Shown here: positions 50,131 through 62,800 of the stretch, in pieces
Layout of the letters: every line of letters begins with the position of its first letter
Numbering within the stretch: the first letter of the stretch is position 1
DNA from: Lepisosteus oculatus
Taxonomy: Eukaryota > Chordata > Actinopteri > Semionotiformes > Lepisosteidae
Length of the DNA: 64,000 bases
Assembly: GCF_040954835.1 (NCBI RefSeq)
Contig: NC_090696.1
Location: forward strand, 72,167,722-72,231,721
Direction of reading: 5' to 3'
Notes under the pieces: generated by a model
What the model was told of the DNA's origin: nothing
What the model saw: the letters and a program-made list of their open reading frames with translations, nothing else
Database searches by the model: none
Position numbers and translations under genes: made by a program

Positions 50131-53100
50131 CTCCGCATTTAACCTCTATAATGAAACCGCGGTGACTTTTTTTTTTTAAAAAAATGAAACGCTTCAACTT
50201 TTTTTTAACTTATATTTTTTTCTCCCCCGCGCACCCTGACTTGAGCAGCGTTTTGATTTCAATTAAATTAAAAACAAAAAACACCCCGGAGAGTTTGGAC
50301 TACACTTTCCACGTTTGTGCCTCCTGTAGTTTTCTTCAGCTGCAGAGGGGTCGTTTCTCCAAGACCACACCGACACTTTCGTAGGCAGCCCTGCTATGAC
50401 AGCTGTTATCTCCGACGGTTTTCTTTTCTGCCGGACGCAATAGCCCGAATAGGCAGCAGTAATTTAAAACTTCAACAAAATCAGGTTGAGTGGGGTTTTT
50501 TTTTTACCAATCGGTTGAACCATAGCAACGACGGAGAGGCGAAATAGCAACTTAACCGCAAATCCTCATTCAGCGATAACTTGAGTTTTATTTTACGCGC
50601 ACGTTTTACGTCCTCTTATACAGCAAATAAAAACCAAAAAAAGAAAAGTCCGACGTATTACGTTTTCCTCTTTTTATCTACATCCAGTTTGTACTTTTAA
50701 TAGGTAACAAAAACAATCCCTTCTCCCGAACCAGCCATCTTGTTCTCGCTTCCCAAAATCTCAGCGTCCCATTTGCTGGGATCGGGTTACAGTCAGACTC
50801 GCCCTGACGTAACAGCATCGCTGGCCGGCAGCTCCTTTAATTTCGGAAAAGCAAAGTTAACACCTTTAGCAAGCAGTGCACACTCTACATCCTGTGTAAC
50901 GGAGAGCTCCGTGGTGCTACGTACATTAAACGCTCAGTTCCGACATTCATGGTTTATTTATTTTTTTGTCATTTCCATGCAACTTCCTGGGTTTGCAAAA
51001 TAAACGGGCTTACACCAGGACGAACCTCACCTCCCACTATCACATGGTCAGAAAGCTCTGTAATTGTTGTCTGAGTTTGAAAGTTTTTTTTTTTATTTGG
51101 GGAAAAATGTAATATTTTCCTTTTTTGTTATTACCACATCTGTATGCTATTAGGTGCTCTTGAGCGTAATTCTTCGGAAACACAAGATCTGCTAGTATTT
51201 CCAGCATTAAGTGGTTTAACAGGTTTTTTTTTTTGCGAAGTCCAATCTACCCAACAGCACAATAGCTGGGTAGTCTGAATGCACAGTTTCTTAAATGGGC
51301 AGATTTTACAGATTACAGCGATTTATTCTTTAAACAAGGAGGTACATTGCGTAACTATTTATGCATGTTTGTCTCCGCTGCTAGGCAACTTCACTACTGC
51401 AGGCCGGTTCTCTCCAGGGATGGGATACCAGGGCCCTGTTAATAAAACTGGCACAGACCCTTAACACCCCCGATCACATGGCATTAAAAACAAAACAGAA
51501 CGGTTTATAGGTCTTTTTTTTTTTTGCTAAATCGATTAGCACAAACGCAACTTGAGGGTAATTAAGGCCTTAATCTCTGCTTTGAAGAAAAATAGCTTTC
51601 AGGGTTTAAAACATACGGGCCAGGTTTGAAGAAACGCTCTCCCGACCGATAGTCGTAAGGGGAAACATGGCTCCGATTTAAAGTCTCGAAAAAGGCTGAG
51701 CGCTAGCATATTGTATGCAACGCGCGTTTTAACGATTTATGCAGTGCTTCTTCACTGTCCTATTCCCAATGAGCTAGATTTACTCCAGAGCTGACGCCAG
51801 GGATAGGCGATGCGGTCTCCCACAGCTACAGTATGTCATTTTCTTGCAATAATAATAGCTGTCAAAAAAAAGAGAAATGAACAGATTCTCTCAGTCTTCC
51901 GATTAATACAATGCCTAAACAATGGAAAGCGGGTCATATTTTTCTTTTCTTCAGTTAAGAAATGAACGCACTGATCTGTCAAGTCCCTCTGACTTTTACT
52001 TAATTAAAATGCTTGCAATGAGCTGTCGGGAAAGTTTAAACGGTATTTTCTATAACTCTTTTTGGACTCATTGGAGTCAAGAAAGACAAGGACACACGGT
52101 TTAAGCTGTGATGCAGGTATGCTTTGATAACTGTATGTAAAGGTATGTCTAACAAATTGTGTGTGGTTGGGAATATGTTGAAAAGAAACCTCATCAGTAA
52201 CACACCAGGAAAAGTTCCTTTTCTGCACCACCGTGGTGCATAATGACGTCATAACGTGAAACATCATACTGGATTACATTCATTGTTTCTATTCTATTCT
52301 GTTCGAAGTTCGGTTTATTCATATTCAAGAAATTGCTTTTTTATCGTGCAATTGTACAGTACCATGAAGTTTGTTTGCATTTGGTCAATGCAGATAAACG
52401 CCATATTTATTTATAGTGAAATAATCATTTCTAATATTTAATATTTTGGATATGTTAAAGACAACAAATTAAATTAAAAAACATCTACAAATTCATTCCA
52501 TGTGGTGGCGCTGCTAGACAGACTATTAATAATAGTTCTTTTATCTGGAAATTGGTTATATAAAATAAAATACATAAATCTCACAGGCATGCTGCTGGTG
52601 GTTGTGCTCTTGTTGTGTGGGGAACCACTGAATGATATGAAAATTTATTCGGTTGTCTTTTCAGATTAATTGCAGGTCTGGTTTACTGCAGAGACACCTG
52701 TAAGTTCTTTTCAAAAAGTGTTTCACTTGTTTGGCTGAACCCTAATGAAGACGAAGTAATTAATTTGAATCAGGTTTATTTGTTGGCTTCACTCAACTGG
52801 CTGAGGTGAGGATGAGGAGGAGGGGTGTGAGAGATGAAGGTGTGAGTGGGTAAGCTACAATCCTCATACTTACACAGACATGTAGGCAGCCAGAAAGGGT
52901 CAAGTTAGGATTTGACTTCCTCCTGACCTTAGCACCTTTATTATCTGGATGCACCTTTCCATGATGCGTTTGGGTGGGGGCAGTAGTTACAGAATCACTT
53001 CCCAAACGTCCAGGTCTCTGTATTTTATTTTGGAAACACAGGCAAATTCTGCACACATCCTCCAGTTTCTTGAAATGAAGGAGAATAAGTGGTCCTAAGG

Positions 53101-53984
53101 AGGTATTATGTCCGTTCTTCTATGTTTCAGCAATATTTCTATTATAAATCACAGGTATCCCAGTAAAGAATGAGCAGACAATGAAAACCTTTGCTCGTGA
53201 GCAAGTATTTCTTCATCTGTCTCCACTGTACCTTAGACCTTGGCAACTCTGCAGTTGTTGTCTAAACCTGCTTCTTGATTGCATAAGTATTATTTTCTTG
53301 AAAAAGAGTTTGTAATAATTCAGATCTGAAAACCAAAAAATAGCATCTCAGATCTAGCTGTTTTTAGTAATGTGTACAGTGTTGTGTATCTGAATATAGA
53401 TAGAACAGCTCAACACTTAAACTGACAAACCTTATGTCCATACTCAGACATTCAGTAGGTCTGATCTATGTGAAGGTCTCTGTGAAAACAGGCAACAAAT
53501 TTTTGTCTCTGGGCTAACTTGTCCTTATACACCCTGAGTATAAGGTACGCGATTTGTTATTGTGCAACAAAACAAAAGATGAAGGGAGTTTTAAAGACAA
53601 AGAGCACAACAACAATGGGCAACCTGAACATTATATCAGTAAGAGTTAATGTGCAGGTATCAACCACTAGATTTAGACAATAAACAATGTGCAGAAGGAA
53701 AATCACATTCATTAAGTCTTCGTTAGTTAACTGGAATCTGTGTCTCACATTTTACAAATGTAGGCCAGATTTCTTTCAGGGTTGGGAGAGCGATGTATTC
53801 ATTTATATTTTTAGTTCCTTTCCCCCAGAATTAGACTACCAATAAATATGAGTGTGTAAAATAAGGTTAGTTCACTTCAACAAGTCCTTGTTGATTTTTA
53901 AAGTTAATTCTTACTTTTGCCAAGTTCATAATCCCTTAACTGTGTGGTAAACATTCACCTAATCATAACTGCCTTGATGCAAAT
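50131..53984. other. Intergenic DNA upstream of PKD2
   Basis: AT-rich spacer with no convincing gene on either strand. The PKD2 5' UTR and promoter must begin at its left edge. I recognise no transposon here. Confidence 0.7.
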
Positions 53985-54300
53985 CTTAATGGGGTTTCAG
54001 GAAAACATTGGCCAATTTGGCTGGGGTGTAACCCGGCATCCTAGCCAAAATTCCTCCTGGCCTTTACCAATCATGGTTTCCTAATAATCCCCATCTATGA
54101 ACTGGCTACATTACTCTGCTCTCCTCCCCACTGATAGCTGGTGTGTGGGGAGCGTTCTGGCGCACTATGGCTGCCGTCGCATCATCTAGGTGGGGTTGGA
54201 CATTGGTGGTGGTGGAGGGGATCCCCATTACCTGTAAAGAGCTTGAGTGGAGTGTCCAGAAAAGCACTATATAAGTGTGAGGAATTATTATTTTCTCTGG
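53985..54300 (+). repeat. Dispersed repeat ending in AAGCACTATATAAGTGTGAG-GAATTATTA, copy 3
   Basis: The best-preserved copy. Blocks in order: TTGGCTGGGGTGTAACCCGG, GCTGGTGTGTGGGGAGCGTT, CTGGCGCACTATGGCTGCCG, GGTGGTGGTGGAGGGGATCC, CCATTACCTGTAAAGAGCTT, then the AATTATTATT tail. It is widely shared in fish genomes as I recall; I cannot give the family name. Confidence 0.65.
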
Positions 54301-54609
54301 TTATCACTTGTGTGAATAAGGCCATTCGGCACCTGCAAATTAAATAACCTATGCTTCACTTTGTAGCAGTTCCTTTCTTTACCTTCAGTACACCCACCTT
54401 CAGGTTTTTAACCTATGAATTGTGATTGTCCTGTGGGTTGATGCTTTTGAAGTTTTTGGGTTGAAATGATTTTTTCTGGGTCCTATACGTGATCTGTAAT
54501 AATCATAATTATTAATCTCTCATGCTGTCTTTCATTCATAAATTCAGAATGACCAACTTGCGATTCCAAACGTGTGGGTATGAAGAGAGTGCACTATATC
54601 AAGTAGGTA

Positions 54610-54758
54610 CAGTAGCTGAGGCAGCGTGCGTAGGCTGCAAAGGAAAAAGTAAATGTTTATTCCAAGCTGACAAGAAGAGAAAAAAGGCTCACCAGTCGAA
54701 ACATTGTGTTTCTTTTCCTCTCTTTTCAGCATGGAATAAACCTTTAATTGTTCCTTTG
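54610..54758. repeat. Fold-back (palindromic) element, copy 3
   Basis: Left flank GGCAGCGTGCGTAGGCTGCA, then AAAGTAAATGTTTATTCCAA, GCTGACAAGAAGAG, the core AGTCGAAACATTGTG, and the right arm TTTCAGCATGGAATAAACCT ending TTGTTCCTTTG. The arms are more decayed than in copies 1 and 2. Confidence 0.75.
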
Positions 54759-55156
54759 AGTACAGTGTACGATTGATTCCATAACGTTTCAAAAAAGCCA
54801 AAAGAATTGGCTTGTTTTAAAATACAACTACAAGATGAGGTAAGGCTAAGGTGTGGTCATAGAGTAAGTGCCATTTGATACATACGAAGATGTTCTTATT
54901 ATTGTGGGTTCTCATGCAAGTATTCAGGGTTCTCAAGGCAAGGCTTTCTCCACTTGAAAGTATTTTACCTGACTAACCTGTGGCTTCAATTTAGCTGGAG
55001 GACACGTGATTCAGTCTTTTTAAACACACGTTTGGGCACATGCATGTAAATGCGAAAGTACAGGTGGTACCTGTATCAGTAACTCTAGGAACAAGCTCCG
55101 AAGAAAAACATCACACCCTTTTAGAGCCACATTGCAATTTAGCTTCAGAATTCTTT

Positions 55157-56693
55157 TGAACTTGAACTTGAACTTTATTGCCATGTGTAACCGGTACATG
55201 TACTGGTACAATGGAATTCTTACTTACAGAAAGTCTCTCGATTGTTAAAACAAGTGTAAAAACACAAAGTGCAGACAGTGCATCAAGACAATATACAAAC
55301 AAACAGTAGACAATGTACAAGTAAACAAGTAAACAGTTTGAATGTAAACAATGCAGACGTGTAAACAATGACTGAATATGTGCAATAAATAAGAAATCAT
55401 AATGAGGTAGAGGGTATAGGTGTGATCCGAGGGGCATGGCTAAATGTGTTCGCCAATCACGCTGCTTGTGGATAGAAGCTATTGAGGAATCTGGTGGTAC
55501 TGTAAGTGGCCATATGCTCTTATATCTCTTGCCTGAGGGCAGTGGGGTGAAGAACTGATGCCCGGGGTGGTGACTGTCCTCTGTGATGGCCAGAATTCTA
55601 CCACGGCAGCGGTCCTCATAGAGCTGTTTAATCTCGGTGAGACCACAACCGATGATCTTCTGGACCATATTGACCATTCTCTGCAGTGCCTTTTTTTCTT
55701 GAGAAGACGTGTTGCTGTACTACTCGGTGATCCCGTTGGTGAGGATGCTCTCGATGGTGCAGCGGTAGAAGTTCACCAACACAGGTACTGGCATCCCCCA
55801 TCGCTTGAGGCACCTCAGGAAATAAAGGCGCTGCTGAGCCTTCTTCAAGATAGAGTCAGTGTTCACAGTCCATGTTAGATCTTTATTCCCAAAAACCTAA
55901 CTCCCAAAAACCTAAAGCTGGTGACTGTTTCCACTTCCGTTCCATCAATTCTGAGTGGGCTGTGAGTGTGTGGCCTGTGTCTCCGAAAGTCCACTATTAG
56001 CTCTTTCGTTTTATTTACGTTCAAGTCGAGGTTATTGCTATGACACCACCTAAGCAGCTGTACAACTTCATCCCTGTAAGTGGACTCGTCATCATCGCTG
56101 ATCAGGCCTATTATAGTGGTGTCATCGGCAAACTTAATGATGCGGTTGTTGCTGTGTCTTGCTGTGCAGTCGTGAGTGAACAGGGAGTACAACCTTGGAC
56201 TCAGACAGCAGCCTTGTGGGGTTCCAGTGCTCAGGGTGAGTGGTGTTGATGTTTTATTACCTATCCGCACCACATGTGGTCTCTTGATTAGAAAGTCCAG
56301 CAGCCAGTTGCAGACAGAGTTGCACAGTCCTAATCCCCCGAGCTTTATCACCAGTTGACTGGGTATGATGGAATTGAATGCTGAACTGTAGTCCACAAAC
56401 AGCATTCTCACATACGAGTTCTTAGTGTCCAGGTGTTCCAAGGCTGTATGTAGAGCCAGGGAGACAGCATCATCCACTGATCTGTTGTTCTTGTAGGCAA
56501 ACTGCAAGGGGTCCAGGGACTCTGTTATGGAGGAGTTGATGTGTGACAACACCAGCTTCTCCAGGCATTTCATCACCACAGATGTAAATGCTACTGGGCG
56601 GTAATCGTTCAGGCATGTCACTTTTGCCTTTTTGGGGAGTGAAACAATAGTGTTTTTTTTTAGCAAGTGGTTTTTAAAGACAAGCTGCTGCAA
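55157..56693 (-). mobile_element. 5'-truncated LINE, CR1/L2-like reverse transcriptase
   Basis: A minus-strand frame at 56693-55875 encodes a typical LINE reverse transcriptase: [66 protein letters not shown], the catalytic FADD in [12 protein letters not shown], and FRFLGV. The frame then breaks (stop near 55875, near-duplicate words around 55890-55915), and the C-terminal part continues in other frames down to about 55560. The 3' end has ACTTTATT preceded by repeated CTTGAA words (a CAAG-rich tail on the minus strand). The 5' half, including any endonuclease, is missing, so this copy is dead. Clade placement is from the RT motifs only. Confidence 0.85.
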
Positions 56694-56959
56694 ATCATCA
56701 AGTTTCCAAAGTTACACCTATGGTGTGTTTCTGATCAATTAAGTGGAGAACAGAAAACCCACATTGAACTTTAAAATTTGAACATTGGTTGTTCAAAGAT
56801 CTCTAACAAGTTAGTTAAACAAAACCCACCTTTTCTAAATCTATATCATCACCTTAAATGTAATCCCCTAGTTGAGTGTTAATTATTGTTTCCATAATCA
56901 AATGCCTGATACAAGTTATATTTATTGACCTATATTTAAATGATCCAGTTTATTGTGCA

Positions 56960-57046
56960 GCTGTATGGATGGGAACTACATGAACAATTCTGCAGTCCAT
57001 GGGTACAACACCGGACATGAGCAGCTGTTGGAGAAGTTGCATCAGT
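56960..57046 (-). pseudogene. Small remnant of a reverse-transcriptase frame
   Basis: The minus strand reads QLLMSGVVPMDCRIVHVVPI, which resembles the VVP-x-DW-K-x-x-x-VVPI segment just before the RT domain of LINEs. It lies about 270 bp beyond the truncated LINE. It may be a displaced piece of the same element or a different one. Confidence 0.4.
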
Positions 57047-57049
57047 GCC

Positions 57050-58799
57050 TTTGGACAATATGTCTTGTCACAAATATAATGAAAGTCCTATTATGAAATA
57101 TAAAATGTGATTTCATCTGACGAAATCGGATGAGATGACCCTGACGCATCCTGATGTATGCACTGGTCAACAAAATAATCCCTTCACTCTACAGCACCAA
57201 TTCCCTTGTGTCAAGAGCCTAGAAAACAGTAACCTCCCGTGGGCGGGAGTTTCATGTGGTGTCTTCTATTGTGTCAGGATTTACAGATAAAGTTTGTAAC
57301 AAAAGTAAAGCTTTGAAGAAATCGCCTATCGCAACATAATTCAGCAGTGCAGATAATAAATAGGCCTTTTGGGTGTATTTTGAGTGAAGGACTTAGTTGT
57401 TGTAAAACTCCCCATCGTTCCTCAGGATAATTCGCTCTCTGATGGAGCAGACTCATGCCTGTAGCCACAGGGTGTGTCGAGCCATACTTCTCCTTTTGCT
57501 CATTAGAGCTGTGCAGACTTGCCTCTCCCCGAAGGGAGGAGTAATGCTATCAACTTATCAACAGGCGAAACAAAAGGTAAAGCTTTTTTCGACGATAAAG
57601 CCTAGTATTCTTCTAAATGCTGTGGCTAAATAGTCTACTTGACTGCTTCTGAAGCTTTGTTAATTGTAACAATCTGAATCCCACTACTTCTAATTTGTTT
57701 TGCATGTATTGAACGTGCACATGTATTATATCGGGGTTTTTTCAAAACTGAATTTCGTTATCGGTTGTCTATCTTTCCAGTTCTCGTTCTGTTGAATCAC
57801 TGACAGGTCCACATTCTGCTCGATCAAGAATCCATCGTACCCGTGGAAGGCTGGCTTGGCAACCCAGGATCTTCCAACACACAGGTTACCTGACTGATGC
57901 CTCCACTATTTTTATCGGTTTGCAAGAAGTTCTGCTTAGTTCTCCAGTGAAAAACACACAAGGTTCACATGACTGGAATGTGTTTTCAGAGGCTACAGCA
58001 TCAAACTCTGTAAAACAAAGTAAATCTCTGGCCTGCCTTTTCTGGAGATACAGTATGACACTGACTGAACACTTCTGTATTAAACCGACACATTGTCTGC
58101 TAACAAACAACCTGCATCAACTAGAGTCTATTCTTGTTCAGTACTGAAAAATCAGAAAGTATATCAAGTCCGTCATTACATACTGTACAGAAGTGTCCAT
58201 TACCAGTAGACTAGTGCCTTGGTAACTCAAAACTCATAGTTCAGACTGGTAACTCATAGATCTTGGTAGCACAATGTTGGCATTAGCGGGATTGATCATC
58301 TCTGTTTTCAGCCAGTTGGTAACACCGATACAATCTTCCAACGTTGCGTGTAGTAGCAATGTGATTTTACTCTGACATCACTTGCCAACGGTCGCACCCT
58401 CTGTACAGCTCGTACTCATTTCTCTATTGTGCATCCAGGTATCCAGCAATTAATGTCAAATGGATTGATTTAAAAAATTGATTGATGATAGAAATAAGCT
58501 ATAGCCTACAGTACAGTGTGCTCCTGAATATATGTGAATATATACAGTACATAAATCCCTGTGAACAAAAAAAAGCAATATATCTACACAATATCTGAAC
58601 ACTTCTGTAATGAAGATCATTCACGTTCCATATCATAAAGTATAATGACATGGTGCCATGGAGATACTTACCACTGCACCATAGCTCTGGGTTGATTCAA
58701 ATTGATTTGATTCCAGGCTGTGGTGAACGTCTGGGTGGAGTTTGCCAGATCTTGTGCTATCTTGTATTCTCTGGTGCTTGGGCTTCTTCCCAAGGGTGG
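57050..58799. other. Intergenic DNA with a possible small secreted ORF
   Basis: Mostly unremarkable spacer. At 57442-57576 a frame with a hydrophobic, signal-like N-terminus (MEQTHACSHRVCRAILLLLL) runs to a good donor CAAAAG|GTAAAG. A good acceptor lies at 57780, followed by a 122-codon open stretch to 58147, but the frames do not match across that junction. See the findings; I do not call a gene. Confidence 0.4.
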
Positions 58800-59090
58800 G
58801 ATGGTGGCACTGTGGGTAAGGATCTCCGCCTGTGGCTGGAAGGTTGCCAGTTCAAATCCTGAGCTGGCAGAGGAATCCTATTCTGTTGGGCCCCTGAACA
58901 AGCCCCAGCTACTCCAGGGGTGCTGTAAAAATGGCTGACCCTGCACTCTGACCCCAAGCTTCTCTCTCCCCGTCTGTGCGCCTGTGTGTCTCAAGCAAGC
59001 TGCAAGCTGTGACAGCAAGCTGGGGTATGCAAAAAGACAGATTCCTAATGCAAGAAATTGTATATGGCTAATAAAGTGATCTCTCTTACA
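58800..59090 (+). mobile_element. tRNA-derived SINE, copy 3
   Basis: Head GGTGGCACTGTGGGTAAGGA with TCTCCGCCTGTGGCTGG, B-box-like GTTGCCAGTTCAAATCC, body GGCAGAGGAATCCTATTCTG, tail CAAGAAATTGTATATGGCTA then ATAAAGTGATCT. It is 5' complete compared with the other two copies and is the best reference for the family. Confidence 0.85.
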
Positions 59091-59806
59091 TGTTGGTGCA
59101 GTAGGTTGATAGACTACACTGAACAGTCCAGTCCTTGAAAAGGTCTGAAATCATTAACCTGCTCTGTCAGTGGTAGCTCTGCTACAGTGCTGACCCTAGA
59201 ATATACAGCATAAGGAGAGTGCAAGTCAACTTTCTTAGGACTTATTAAAATCAAATTAATTGAATTTTGTTATGAAGTATTAAGTACAGTAATTAACATT
59301 AGTTAATACACAGCAATAACTTTGTAAAATAGGTGTTTTCTGACAGTATTTGAAAAATGTGTGAATTCAATTATCGTTACTGTTGTCAGGGGGCATGACA
59401 ACGTCTAGCTTTCCCTTTTGCTTTTGAAGGTTTGGTTGAATTAATCATTACGGCAGCTGAAACTAAAAATGGCTCACAGAATACCAGTATTTTGATGAAT
59501 GATCATGGTAATCCACCCTTTCTGCACTTCAGTCACTGAGCACAGCACCTTGAGGTTAACACTAACCTGGAAGCTAAAAGCACACATGGAAAGAGAAATA
59601 TCTTCGATTTAATTAACTTCATTTGTTTACATGCCCTAGTTTTTCCCCCGAAGGCCATGATGAAAGAAAGAGTGGAGGTGGCACATTCTTGAGTTCTAAA
59701 AAACCCCAATGTGTTCAGATGAACAAATGCTGGCACTGGGAAGGGGTGTGATTCACGTTAATCATCTTTTAAAAGCGAATTCGCTCTCGGGTCTTCACAT
59801 CAGTTA
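59091..59806. other. Upstream region of the unassigned secreted-protein gene
   Basis: AT-rich. A TTTTAAAAG word at 59767-59775 is TATA-like but only about 35 bases before the ATG, so an upstream untranslated exon is as likely. Nothing else is recognised. Confidence 0.4.
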
Positions 59807-62800
59807 ATGATGGATTTCAACGCCGTTCTGCGAGTTCTGTCCTTCGTCGTTATTTTTACTCTGCTTCCTGCTGCCCCAGAAGGTACAGTACAATTCTGCT
59901 TTTTCACAGAAACACTTGTAGTCTTCCACCTAAAACTGTCATTTTATTTATAATAATTTTTATGCTATGTTAAATTTAATAGGGGGGGGAGGAATCAAAC
60001 TGAGTTGAAAAACCCCACTGAAAAAGTCTGACCCAATATAAAGTTTTCGTCTTTAGTTAAAGGACAAGAAGTTGTCATTTAAAAAAAAGGTTTTCATGAT
60101 TTGCGTTCTATATCTTGTGTTACTCTGTTCATGCATTTAACTCATATACAGTAAGTAGTGATAAAAGTAGTTTATAGTGAGCAGAAAACACGCAGTTTAT
60201 TCAAGTGAAAGAAAACCTAACACTTGAGTGGGAATATTATGTTTTTATTATTGTTAGAAGTAATGTTAATGCAAGGACTACTAATGATAATAATATTCTT
60301 TCAATCTAGTTATATTAATAATTTGAAAGTTTTTATCCTGCTTTTTCCTAAAATCAGTTCTTGTGCATTTTATAGGAAAGACTATCAAAATCTGCAGAAA
60401 GCGTTTACGCCGTGAGTATCAGAAGACTTTAAAATTTGTCTTTCAAATTTCATTCTTTTTACAATTGGTAGCAAGGGTTAAATCTCAAAAGACGGTAGCA
60501 GACCAAGATACAAGAAGAAATGAAGTATCATGCTGAATCTGTTCGATGGGTGTTACTACCTGTGGTGGTTGGTGTCTGTGTGTGCATCACTTTGTGGTTT
60601 CTGTGAGTCGCCTAAATATATATATATATTATGTAATTACATTTTCTGGGCTTGTGGTGCTACAGAAATGTACTGAATCTAATATATTGTTCAAAGAGTG
60701 CTTTTATGACCACAGATGACAAGAGGCTAAACTACCACTAGCTTGATCATTTTACATGTTTGCCATTTTGGCAAAATTGTGTGGAGCTAAAAAATAGTAC
60801 GGTATGTAGAGAGATATTTTAAGACTTTCTGCTGTTGCTTCTACCACGAATTCACTCAAGGGAGTGAATGCTTATGCAATCCTTATGTTTTAGTTTTTTG
60901 TTTTTCTTTGTAAGTTTCTTCACCCACAAAAGTGATCATATTGAACAATAATGTTTTGATTAAAAATGTTCACTTTGAAAGCATATACATCACTTGTTAT
61001 TCAACAAAATGGCACATCATTGGAAAGCACTAAATAAGTCTCTCATAAATTTCAGGATTTAGAAAATGAATCATGATTGTTGAACTGGTCAAAGTTGCAG
61101 TCTCCCTTTAATTTACTAAAATATTAATAACAATATATTACTATATTAAATAAGCAGATGGAAATATCCGATTGCTGAACAGCACAGTTAATTTGTAATT
61201 CAAATTACAGTGCCAATTTGTTATTCAAAATGGGGCTCCAACCCTAGTTCTGGACAACCCAAAATCCTGAAGGTTTGTCATGTAACCTTTAAAATGCTAA
61301 TTCAAAATTTCAAAAGACATAGGACAATTTAATTTGAACTATTAAGCAAGTGATTCATTACACTGAGCAGTTAGATATAATGTACAGTAGAAAACCCTTC
61401 ATTCCCCAAAGGCTAGAGTTCTCTTAATTTGACAAAGTTCTCTCAGTTGGACAAATTAATCACTTAATTGATTAGTAACTTTCAAGTGTTCTCAACTATT
61501 AGCTATAGATGATTTGGGGTGACCTCTAAGACTTACTGTACTGGGGCTCTCAAAGGTACAGACTGGAGACTCGTCATAGAGTTTCAAGGTCCAGATACAG
61601 CTAAAGATATGTTTCTCTAAAAGTAATCCTTCTTACTTTGCTATTATAATTACAGATGTGGCAAAAAAATCTGATCGTGCTTATCTTGCAGGGCTGCAGA
61701 AACGTTCCGAGTATCAGTACTCTTATATAGAGGGCTTTGAGCTGCCTCCAGAAGACGATGATCAAATAATTTCCTGCCAGGTTTATGAAATCACAACCCC
61801 ATCTCCAACTACCGAGGCACCGTCTATGACAGACCAGGATAAAACTGAGGCAGAGGCCAAGACCACAGAGAGCATTCCCATCACCACCACCGCTGCTCCA
61901 ACTACTGCTGCGACAACCACAGCCAAGGCTACAGAAGAACCAAAACCTTCTCCCACACCTCCGACACCTCCCACACCTCGCACTCCTCCTACACCTCCCA
62001 CACCTCGCACGCCTCCCACGCCTCGCACACCTCGCACGCCTCCCACGCCTCCCACACCTCGCACGCCTCCCACGCCTCGCACACCTCGCACGCCTCCTAC
62101 ACCTCGCACGCCTCCCACACCTCGCACTCCTCCTACACCTCGCACGCCTCGCACGCCTCCTACGCCTCGCACGCCTCCCACCCAAGCTCCCCCTTCTGGG
62201 CGTGGCTATTATATGTATCCAATTATTGTAGATCTGGCTTCCAAAAAGATCTATTCTGCAGCCAGTCTTCCAAAAACAGAAGAAAGTTATCAGAGTTCTC
62301 CTCTTGCACCAATACCCGGGGAAGAAGTACCCACAGCAGTTCATATTGATCCAGGAAAGTATCCTTCTTGGATAAACTGGAGCTCCTATGGTGCTTTACC
62401 TGGTAGCAAGAAGGGTGTTTATACTAATCCTGTTGTAGTTGTTGGTAAACCTCCTAATCTTCCGCCACAAAATGCAAATGTCGAGCCTCATGGTACAGGT
62501 ACAGTATTAAAACCCACCCAAAACAAGCCTCCAATCAGACTAAATCCACCAGCGGTATTGCAGCTACCTGGCGGTGGTTCAGTACAGTACTCTCCAAATG
62601 TAGGTTCAGGTAAGCCATTGGTACTGCAGCTACCCTCCACTGGTTCAGTGTTCCATTCAGGAAGAGGATCCCAGACAAGACCTAACCTGCCTTTAGTGAT
62701 TCAGGTACCAATAGCTAGTAGGTCTCAATCAAGAGCTGAAAATCAGGCATCAAAAGGTGGCACTAAAACCTGCTCTTCTGGATCCAGCTCGCCATCCAGC

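Noticed and set aside
55111-55677. A 188-codon minus-strand frame with hydrophobic stretches
   Set aside because: It covers the C-terminal and 3' tail part of the LINE; the first residues continue RT-associated sequence and the rest is translated untranslated tail.
57781-58147. Vague resemblance of an Arg-rich stretch (RTRGRLAW) to the parathyroid hormone family
   Set aside because: A few residues only, frames do not join to the signal-like exon, and there is no receptor-binding N-terminal motif.
61601-62344. A 247-codon minus-strand frame rich in Arg, and another Gly/Val-rich frame at 61783-62181
   Set aside because: Both are antisense readings of the 9-bp coding array. A 9-bp unit without stops is open in several frames. 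The sense frame has the signal peptide, splice sites and a nearby AATAAA.
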